A stretch of 15,037 nt of DNA from Candidatus Brocadiaceae bacterium (lineage in GTDB: Bacteria; Planctomycetota; MHYJ01; JACQXL01; CAKKQI01). The stretch lies in the NCBI GenBank assembly GCA_919901895.1, contig CAKKQI010000267.1, positions 1 through 15,037 on the forward strand, written 5' to 3'. The notes beneath the pieces were generated by a model. That model saw nothing but the letters and a program-made list of their open reading frames with translations. It was not told the DNA's origin and did not search any database. The position numbers and the translations under genes are program-made. This document shows, in pieces, positions 1 to 5,312 of the stretch (position 1 is its first letter; every line of letters starts with the position of its first letter).

Positions 1-1
1 A

Positions 2-517
2 AAGATACACCGGGAAACAAGCCAGAAGGTTCATCTTTGTTTCCAATGCCATAAATGCGCGGCCGGTTGCCCGATGGCTTACGCTATGGACGTTACCCCG
101 GTTCAGTTAATCCAGGCCATCAGTCTGGGGCTGGAAGATTTTGTTTTAAACAGCAAAACGATGTGGCTCTGCGCCTCCTGCCAGACCTGCAATACCCGCT
201 GCCCGCAGGATATTGATATTGCCCGGATTATGGATGCGGCTAAAATTTTAGCGGTCCAGCGCGGCATTCCGCCGCCGGTGCCATCAGTTCATGCTTTTAA
301 CCGAACTGCTTTGCAAAATATGAAATGGTTCGGCCGGCTGTATGAATTCGGGCTCATCGGAATGTTAAAACTGCGCACTTTTCAGTTTTTTAAAGACGTC
401 GGACTTGGCCTCAAAATGTTTTTTAAAGGGAAATTAAAAATCTTACCGCCTTTTTCATTTAAAAGAACCGTAATGACCAGGCGGATATTTATCCGGGTAA
501 AAAAAGCAGGAGGTTAG
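2..517 (+). CDS. hdrC: Heterodisulfide reductase subunit C (HdrC-like), 5' end cut by window
   Basis: The frame is open from base 2 with no start, so the gene begins before the window; 171 residues are visible. Two ferredoxin-type 4Fe-4S motifs appear: Cys 13/16/19/23 (LCFQCHKCAAGCP) and Cys 57/60/63/67 (CASCQTCNTRCP), followed by the helical region and basic tail (LKMFFKGKLKILPP) usual at the HdrC C terminus. In this family HdrC passes electrons from the flavoprotein HdrA to the catalytic HdrB in the cytoplasm. hdrB follows on the same strand, which supports the call, though 195 bases separate them. HdrA is not visible and would be expected upstream. Whether the substrate is CoM-S-S-CoB or another disulfide cannot be told; in bacteria it is usually unknown. 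The ATG at 74 falls just after the first cluster, so it is not the real start. Confidence 0.9.
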   Translation, partial: KIHRETSQKVHLCFQCHKCAAGCPMAYAMDVTPVQLIQAISLGLEDFVLNSKTMWLCASCQTCNTRCPQDIDIARIMDAAKILAVQRGIPPPVPSVHAFNRTALQNMKWFGRLYEFGLIGMLKLRTFQFFKDVGLGLKMFFKGKLKILPPFSFKRTVMTRRIFIRVKKAGG

Positions 518-712
518 TTCATAATTTATTAGCGGATAATATTATTTCCGTTCTGTTATAATAATCAACGCAATAAATTGCGTTGTCTACCGGATAAGAT
601 TATTTTTATTCTCGTGGTAGTTGATCTTAATTTATGAATAATGCGGGTTAGTCGGACTTTGGTGGATAATTATTGATAATTATAAATAAATCATAATTCA
701 TAATTTGCTATT
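518..712. other. AT-rich hdrC-hdrB spacer with a hairpin
   Basis: This 195-base gap holds no gene. It contains one perfect hairpin (566-585) and a run of AT-rich repeats of the CATAATT type near its end. CATAAT at 699-704 is the inverted complement of ATTATG at 710-715, which includes the hdrB start codon. No Shine-Dalgarno sequence is visible before 713. Confidence 0.6.
566..585. repeat. Perfect short hairpin CAACGCAA-TAAA-TTGCGTTG
   Basis: Eight-base arms (566-573 and 578-585) flank a TAAA loop. No T-run follows directly, so a classic intrinsic terminator is unlikely. The flanking TCTAC (586-590) and later GTGGTAG suggest it may be part of a larger dispersed intergenic repeat. That is inference, as only one copy is present here. 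Confidence 0.6.
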
Positions 713-1603
713 ATGGTAACTTACGGTTATTATCCCGGTTGTTCCTTGCATTCCACGGCTTCGGAATATGATATTTCCTTTAAATTAGTCTGCCAACACT
801 TAGGAATAGAATTAGCCGAAGTGCCGGATTGGATTTGTTGCGGGACTTCGCCGGCCCATTCCAGTTCCCACCTTTTATCCGTCGCGTTGCCCGCAAAGAA
901 TTTACAATTGGCTGAACAGTCCGGGCAGAACGAAGTGGTCATCCCCTGCGCCTCCTGCTTTTCCCGGTTTAAATTCGCCCAGTACGAAATTACTTACCAG
1001 CCTGATTTACGTGAGAAAATTAATGAAATTATTGCGGAAGTCCCGCCGGATGGCGGGAAAGCGGATTTCCAGAATACGGTTAAGGTCAGTCATCCTTTAG
1101 AAATATTTAACCAATTAGACAGGGCGGCTCTAAAAAAACGAGTGATCAAAGACTTGTCTTATCTACGGACAGTCTGTTATTACGGTTGTCTTTTGACTCG
1201 CCCGCCTAAGGTGGTATCCCAACAACCGTTCGGTCATTATGAATACCCGATGATTATGGACCGTATTTTAGAAAAAGTCGGCGTGACAATTTTAGACTGG
1301 TCGGCTAAAACAGACTGTTGTGGCGCGGCTTTTGCTTTGAGCGAAACCGATGCCGTTTTGAAATTAACTAACGAAATTTTAGCCAACGCCCGGGCGGTCG
1401 GAGCTAACGCCATCGCGGTCGCCTGCCCGCTCTGCCAGGCCAATCTGGATACCCGCCAGGCAGAAATAGAACAAAAATACCAGGTCAGTTACGGAATACC
1501 GATACTGTATTTTACTCAGTTAATGGGATTATCTTTTGGCTTTAAGCCGGCCGAATTAGGATTGTTTAAACATCTGGTTAGTCCGAAACCGCTGTTGGTC
1601 TAA
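713..1603 (+). CDS. hdrB: Heterodisulfide reductase subunit B (HdrB-like)
   Basis: This 296-residue protein has two CCG domains, each giving Cys ligands for a noncubane 4Fe-4S cluster. The first is Cys10, Cys42-Cys43 and CxxC at 79-82 (IPCASC). The second is Cys155/159, Cys202-Cys203 and CxxC at 238-241 (ACPLC). The start is fixed by the family N terminus (MxxYxYYPGCSLH). HdrB is the site of disulfide reduction and works with HdrC, whose gene lies upstream. All Cys expected for both motifs are present. A 18-base palindrome (1041-1058) encodes VPPDGG at residues 110-115 between the first CCG domain and the VKVSHPLEIF segment, where relatives usually have a short linker. There is no Shine-Dalgarno sequence. 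A stem plus T-run straddles the stop codon. Physiological substrate unknown. Confidence 0.92.
   Translation: MVTYGYYPGCSLHSTASEYDISFKLVCQHLGIELAEVPDWICCGTSPAHSSSHLLSVALPAKNLQLAEQSGQNEVVIPCASCFSRFKFAQYEITYQPDLREKINEIIAEVPPDGGKADFQNTVKVSHPLEIFNQLDRAALKKRVIKDLSYLRTVCYYGCLLTRPPKVVSQQPFGHYEYPMIMDRILEKVGVTILDWSAKTDCCGAAFALSETDAVLKLTNEILANARAVGANAIAVACPLCQANLDTRQAEIEQKYQVSYGIPILYFTQLMGLSFGFKPAELGLFKHLVSPKPLLV
1041..1058. repeat. GC-rich palindrome inside hdrB
   Basis: TCCCGCC (1041-1047), GGAT loop, GGCGGGA (1052-1058). It is read in frame as V-P-P-D-G-G without disrupting hdrB. It shares the CCGCC/GGCGG core with palindromes in four other genes and in the 12.4-12.5 kb spacer. Confidence 0.75.
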
Positions 1604-1616
1604 CCACTATTTTTTT
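1575..1616 (+). terminator. Probable intrinsic terminator of hdrCB
   Basis: TGGTTAG (1575-1581) pairs with CTAACCA (1600-1606), and ACC (1588-1590) can extend the stem with GGT (1597-1599) across a 6-base bulge. A run of seven T (1610-1616) follows three bases later. The hdrB stop codon lies inside the right arm. The stem is only moderately strong, so efficiency is uncertain. Confidence 0.5.
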
Positions 1617-1627
1617 CGGATTTTGCC

Positions 1628-1655
1628 TTGACCCCGTTAGAAATTGCGGTATAAT
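1628..1655 (+). promoter_or_regulatory. Strong sigma70-type promoter, TTGACC-16-TATAAT
   Basis: The -35 TTGACC (1628-1633, one mismatch) and a perfect -10 TATAAT (1650-1655) are separated by 16 bases. Transcription would start near 1661-1663, on the ATG at 1663, giving a leaderless or nearly leaderless mRNA. It sits just after the putative hdrB terminator and before the HAD-phosphorylase-deaminase unit. Confidence 0.65.
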
Positions 1656-1662
1656 GGTGCCT

Positions 1663-2412
1663 ATGGTCAAAAAGACTAAATCTAAAAAGCCCAGCCTGAT
1701 TTCATCTAAAAATAAGCCGTTAAAAAACCGGTACATTAAAGCGGTTTTGTTTGATCTGGGAAATACTCTCTACGACAAAAGACAATTTATGGAAAGCGCT
1801 TTTAAAGAAGTCGCCGTTTTCCTGGAAAAAAAATATAAATTAAACCGGCCGGCCGGATTAGAACTGATCCGCCGCATCTGGAAAATCCATACCAGCCATT
1901 ACGAATTTCTTTTCAAAGAATTACTGGATATTCTCGGGATTTATTCGGTCAGCCGGCTGGAAAAAGTCCTTAGTATTTACCATCACCACCAGCCGAAATT
2001 AAAACCCTATCCCGGCATCAATGAATTCCTTAAGGCATTAAAGAAAAAATATCAAATCGGCCTGGTTACCGACGGTTATCCCTGGATGCAGCGTAATAAA
2101 ATTATGGCCCTGGGTTGGGAAAAGATGTTTGATGTGATAATTTATGCCGCGGAACATCTACCGGAATACCGCAAGCCCAGTTCATTGATTTATCAATTAG
2201 CGGCTGAAAAATTAGGCCGCCGGCCTGAGGAAACCGTTTATGTCGGCGATAATCCCTATGAAGATTTTAAGGGCGCCCGCCAGATCGGTATCTTTACCAT
2301 CCGGGTTCTGCAGGGAGAATTTAAAGATATCCGGTTGACTAAAGGAGATGAAGCCGATATGGCTATTAATAAAATTACCGACTTGCGAAAAGTATTATGC
2401 AAACCGATTTAG
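1663..2412 (+). CDS. HAD-superfamily hydrolase
   Basis: Numbering from the upstream ATG at 1654, motif I is DLGNTL (Asp34 nucleophile), followed by a helical cap, motif II with Thr139 (GLVTDG), motif III Lys174 (YRKPSS) and motif IV GDNPYEDFKGAR (Asp199, Asp204). These define a cytoplasmic phosphatase/phosphohydrolase of the HAD superfamily with a C1 cap. Motif I has Gly at the usual second Asp position (D-x-D), which in most phosphatases is the general acid/base. Other members with LGNTL exist, so this is unusual but not disabling by itself. The N terminus has about 20 extra basic residues. I place the start at 1663 because a consensus -10 covers the ATG at 1654. The gene overlaps the next by 16 bases, suggesting translational coupling with nucleoside metabolism. 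Substrate not predictable. Confidence 0.85.
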   Translation: MVKKTKSKKPSLISSKNKPLKNRYIKAVLFDLGNTLYDKRQFMESAFKEVAVFLEKKYKLNRPAGLELIRRIWKIHTSHYEFLFKELLDILGIYSVSRLEKVLSIYHHHQPKLKPYPGINEFLKALKKKYQIGLVTDGYPWMQRNKIMALGWEKMFDVIIYAAEHLPEYRKPSSLIYQLAAEKLGRRPEETVYVGDNPYEDFKGARQIGIFTIRVLQGEFKDIRLTKGDEADMAINKITDLRKVLCKPI

Positions 2413-3329
2413 CCGTTATTGGAGGAAGCGAAACTCATCGTTTAATTTTATCTCAAGCCCCGCCTGGGCGGGGCAGCCGAATCAAGAATTTTTTTGCGAT
2501 CCGTAAAAAATTAGGCCGGATTAAGACGCCTTTCGGAAAATCCAGCCCGATTTTCCAAATAAGAATAAACTCGGACGGAAGGGCCAATGATTTTCTTCTG
2601 CTCTGCCGGCATGGAGATAAAGGCTATCAAATTGCCGCTCCGTTTGTAAATTACCGGGCTAATCTTTACGCCCTGAAACAATTGGGTGTAACCAAAATAA
2701 TTGCCTGGTCCGGCCCCGGCGCCCTCAAGAAAAAATACCGCGTCGGAGAATTGGTGCTTCCGGATGACTTGGTTGACGAAACCAAAAAAAGAGAAGACAC
2801 TTTTTTTAAAAATACCGGACTGGGGTTTGTCCGCCAATATCCGGTTTTCTGCCCAACTTTAACCGGTTATTTAAAAAAAGTTTTGCGGGAACGGCTGATT
2901 AAATTCCAGTCCGGCGGCACGTATGTCTGCACCGAAGGACCGCGGCTGGAAACGCCGGCTGAAATAAAAAAATTTGTTTCTTTCGGCGGCGATCTCGTCG
3001 GAATGACCCTGGCGCCGGAAGTTTTTCTGGCTAAAGAATTGGAAATTTGCTATACCGCTTTATGTTATGTAAGCAATTATGCTGAAGGCGTTTACCCCGG
3101 AAAAAAAACATTTAAACCGGGTGTTTTATTTGAAGGGTTGCTGGACGGCTTGGATAGAAAGAAATTGGATGAAACCCTGAACCTTTTTCCTCAAATATTC
3201 GCTAAAATTATTAAAGCAATCGCGCAGCCGCCGAAACCAAAAATAAACTGCCAGTGCCAAAGTTATCTGGAAAGATACCGGAAAAGTGGTCTGATTAACA
3301 AAGATTGGTATAAAAATTTTAGGGACTAA
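2397..3329 (+). CDS. MTAP/PNP-family nucleoside phosphorylase, probably 6-oxopurine specific
   Basis: This 310-residue protein has family landmarks: the IGGSE phosphate loop (8-12), TPFGKSS (44-50), RHG (71-73), the FVNYRANLYALKQLGV segment (83-98), GGTYVCTEGPRLETPAEI (173-190) and VGMTLAPEVFLAKEL (201-215). It should cleave a purine nucleoside with phosphate, giving base and (deoxy/methylthio)ribose-1-phosphate. Human MTAP has TDYD at the base site; here the matching segment is SNYA (Asn227, Ala229), as in enzymes acting on hypoxanthine-type bases such as methylthioinosine phosphorylase. The next gene is a nucleoside deaminase, in agreement. A GC-rich palindrome encodes APPGRG (21-26) in a region that is short in relatives. 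The start at 2397 overlaps the HAD gene by 16 bases. Futalosine or ordinary inosine/guanosine are alternative substrates. Confidence 0.85.
   Translation: MQTDLAVIGGSETHRLILSQAPPGRGSRIKNFFAIRKKLGRIKTPFGKSSPIFQIRINSDGRANDFLLLCRHGDKGYQIAAPFVNYRANLYALKQLGVTKIIAWSGPGALKKKYRVGELVLPDDLVDETKKREDTFFKNTGLGFVRQYPVFCPTLTGYLKKVLRERLIKFQSGGTYVCTEGPRLETPAEIKKFVSFGGDLVGMTLAPEVFLAKELEICYTALCYVSNYAEGVYPGKKTFKPGVLFEGLLDGLDRKKLDETLNLFPQIFAKIIKAIAQPPKPKINCQCQSYLERYRKSGLINKDWYKNFRD
2457..2474. repeat. GC-rich palindrome inside the phosphorylase gene
   Basis: GCCCCGCC (2457-2464), TG, GGCGGGGC (2467-2474): perfect 8-base arms. It covers exactly six codons, A-P-P-G-R-G, between the phosphate loop and the TPFGKSS motif. 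Same core as the element in hdrB. Confidence 0.75.
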
Positions 3330-3336
3330 AATTTTT
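3312..3336. promoter_or_regulatory. 25-base perfect inverted repeat across the gene junction
   Basis: AAAAATTTTAG (3312-3322), GGA, CTAAAATTTTT (3326-3336). It spans the phosphorylase stop codon and ends on the base before the ATG at 3337. The only Shine-Dalgarno-like sequence for the deaminase, AGGGA, lies at the tip of the hairpin, so folding could present or hide it. It could also be a weak bidirectional terminator. Function is inference. Confidence 0.5.
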
Positions 3337-4617
3337 ATGGTGATATTAAGAACAAAATATCTCATTCTTAATCCGGACACGGTGATTGAAGATGGGGCGG
3401 TGGTGATTAAAGACGGCAAGATCAGGCAGGCCGGTCCGGCCGCGCGGATTTTGAAAAAAAATACCGGTTATTTGAATTTAAACCGGACGGTTCTGATGCC
3501 CGGTTTGATTAACCCGCATACGCATCTAGAAGGGCCGGAACTTTACGGTGGGATCCGGCCGGCCGGCGCCCGAAAACTTAAACCGCCTCAGTATTTTCCG
3601 GCCTGGGCGGCCAAAGTCATCAAAATCAGGTTACGCCTGAAACCCCGCGATTTTATTAAGACCACCAAACACGGTTATGAAATCTGTCTGAAAAACGGCA
3701 TCACCACGGTAGGCGACCATACGCATATTGAACGTACTTTAAAAGCGCACCAAAGCGCTCCGCTTCGCCGGATTCTCCTGGAAGAGGTGATTAACCTGAA
3801 TTCTCTCACCGCCGAAGAAACCGCCCAGTTGGTCAAAAAAAATCTGCGCCAGGTATCTTCTAATAATTCGCTTTTGCGGATCGGACTGGCTCCGCATGCG
3901 CCTTATTCGGTTTCCGGACATCTTTATCAGGCGCTTTTTAAAATCGCCCGCCAAATGAAAATACCGCTTTCCACCCATCTTTCAGAATTAAAAGAAGAGG
4001 TGGAACTGCTGAAAAAAGGCAAAGGACCGCTGCTTTCGTTCCTGAAAAAAATCGGGCGCTTCAGCCCATTCTGGTATTATCCCCGGCTTTCACCGGTCGA
4101 ATACCTGAATAAATTAGGTATGCTTAAACCGCCGACTTTTTTAATTCATTGTAATTATCTTTCGCAAAATGATATCAAACTCTTAGCTCAAAACGGCGTC
4201 AGCGTTGTTTTTTGCCCTAAAAGCCAGCATTATTTCGGTCATAAAAATCATCCGTTCCGGCAACTGCTGAAAAATAAAGTAAATGTGGCGCTGGGAACGG
4301 ACGGATTGGGCAGTAATGATAATCTGAGTATTCTGGAAGAGATGCGTTTTATTGCTCAAAATTATAGCGGTATCAGGCCGGCCCAATTATTAAAAATGGG
4401 CACGGTGAATGCCGCCCGGGCGCTGGGATTAAGCAAACAAATTGGTTTAATTAAACCTGGTTATGAAGCGGACCTGGCGGCTTTTCCTTTAAACCAAAAT
4501 ATTACATCGCCCAAACAGGTAATCCCCTATCTGATTAAAACCTGCCCGCCGAGCATTATGACTATGGTAAGCGGAAAGATTGTTTATGATAGGCACAACA
4601 ACAATTCTCTCCAGTAA
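3337..4617 (+). CDS. COG0402 amidohydrolase: MTA/SAH/aminodeoxyfutalosine-type deaminase
   Basis: This 426-residue metal-dependent hydrolase has the metal-site motifs HTH (His61, His63), APHAPYS (His187), STHLSE (His214, Glu217), IHCN (His271) and GTDGLGSNDNLSILEEMR (Asp322), then the typical C-terminal G-x-I-x-x-G-Y-E-A-D-L-A segment. N- and C-terminal parts form the beta-sandwich around a TIM barrel. Enzymes of this group hydrolyse the 6-amino group of adenosine-like compounds (methylthioadenosine, S-adenosylhomocysteine, or aminodeoxyfutalosine in the futalosine menaquinone pathway). The TDxxxSNDxLSxLxE signature with CPxSxxYFGH before it fits aminodeoxyfutalosine deaminases at least as well as MTA deaminases; I cannot decide. 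The gene lies 7 bases after the phosphorylase whose base site fits a deaminated (6-oxo) base. No palindromic insertion was noticed. Confidence 0.85.
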   Translation: MVILRTKYLILNPDTVIEDGAVVIKDGKIRQAGPAARILKKNTGYLNLNRTVLMPGLINPHTHLEGPELYGGIRPAGARKLKPPQYFPAWAAKVIKIRLRLKPRDFIKTTKHGYEICLKNGITTVGDHTHIERTLKAHQSAPLRRILLEEVINLNSLTAEETAQLVKKNLRQVSSNNSLLRIGLAPHAPYSVSGHLYQALFKIARQMKIPLSTHLSELKEEVELLKKGKGPLLSFLKKIGRFSPFWYYPRLSPVEYLNKLGMLKPPTFLIHCNYLSQNDIKLLAQNGVSVVFCPKSQHYFGHKNHPFRQLLKNKVNVALGTDGLGSNDNLSILEEMRFIAQNYSGIRPAQLLKMGTVNAARALGLSKQIGLIKPGYEADLAAFPLNQNITSPKQVIPYLIKTCPPSIMTMVSGKIVYDRHNNNSLQ

Positions 4618-4790
4618 CTTATTTAGAGACTCTAACAAAACCAGATGGCGACCTGAAGGTCGCCGCTACTTCTCTCGAAAATGTAGCGGAAACCTTTAGG
4701 TTTCCATTTTACATATTTAATTTATTAATCTTCTCGACTAATCTTATCCCAGGGCGGATCGATTAGTTATCCTGTTTAAAAGGCGACATC
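4618..4790. other. 173-base spacer with composite palindromic repeat
   Basis: The spacer holds the double hairpin at 4647-4705, then an AT-rich stretch and a weak Shine-Dalgarno-like AAGGCG (4780-4785) before the ATG at 4791. No convincing -35/-10 pair was recognised. Confidence 0.5.
4647..4705. repeat. Composite of two related palindromes (GGCGACC and GGAAACC type)
   Basis: Hairpin A is GGCGACC (4647-4653), TGAA, GGTCGCC (4658-4664). Hairpin B is GGAAACC (4688-4694), TTTA, GGTTTCC (4699-4705). CGCTAC (4664-4669) right of A pairs with GTAGCG (4683-4688) left of B, around a 13-base loop. Each hairpin looks like a longer GTAGCGG..CCGCTAC palindrome that has lost its outer arm on the far side. 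It may be a bidirectional terminator or a mobile miniature repeat. Confidence 0.75.
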
Positions 4791-5288
4791 ATGAAACAAA
4801 TCAGCGTAATATTAATTGTTTTTACGGCATTATTTTTGTTGAGCGGTCTGACGGTATTTCCGGTTGAATGGGAAGTGAAGACCGTAATCAAAATACTCTG
4901 GGGGGATGCGCCAGTTGGAGATGGATTATTATCACCGATACACAAGAAAATGGTTGAAATCAGAGATTCATTGCCTGTTCTTAGAGAACAATATCATTTT
5001 ATATTTTATGGGCTTGATTGGCTGGGATTCGGTTTTATTGTTATGTCAATTCTTTTTATCGGAGTTATCCGCAACCCGATAAAAAATAAATGGATTATCC
5101 AATTTGCTTTGATTAGTTGTATTTTAGTTATTCCTTTCGCGGCTATTTTTGCGCCATTACGAGGAATGCCCTGGCAATGGATATTGATTGATTCTTCTTT
5201 TGGGATTTTTGGTGCAATTCCGCTTTTGATAATTCTTAGATCTATCAGGAAATTAGAATTGACTGAAGATACCAGCACAAAGACTTAA
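4791..5288 (+). CDS. Small four-TM integral membrane protein, unknown function
   Basis: This 165-residue protein has hydrophobic segments at about 5-23, 70-92, 101-120 and 130-150. Between the first two lies a 45-residue exposed loop with charged and aromatic residues (WGDAPVGDG, LREQYHFIFYGLDWLGFG). Conserved-looking polar residues near membrane edges (REQY, DW, RGMPWQWILID) suggest a real family; I have a sense of similar uncharacterised proteins in other bacterial phyla but cannot name a domain. The tail after residue 152 is acidic and cytosolic-looking. It lies 24 bases before the DUF4173-like gene on the same strand, so the two are probably co-transcribed and may act together in the membrane. 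No catalytic motif is visible. Confidence 0.8.
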   Translation: MKQISVILIVFTALFLLSGLTVFPVEWEVKTVIKILWGDAPVGDGLLSPIHKKMVEIRDSLPVLREQYHFIFYGLDWLGFGFIVMSILFIGVIRNPIKNKWIIQFALISCILVIPFAAIFAPLRGMPWQWILIDSSFGIFGAIPLLIILRSIRKLELTEDTSTKT

Positions 5289-5312
5289 TAAAACGAAAGG
5301 ATGAAATAAGAT

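Noticed and set aside
3550..3573. GC-rich CCGGCCGGCCGG stretch in the deaminase as a palindromic element
   Set aside because: It lacks the arm-loop-arm form of the others and could arise from the host's frequent use of CCG and GGC codons; family alignment does not clearly show an insertion.
4618..4790. Riboswitch before the four-TM protein gene
   Set aside because: The structure is fully explained by two palindromes; no known aptamer core was recognised.
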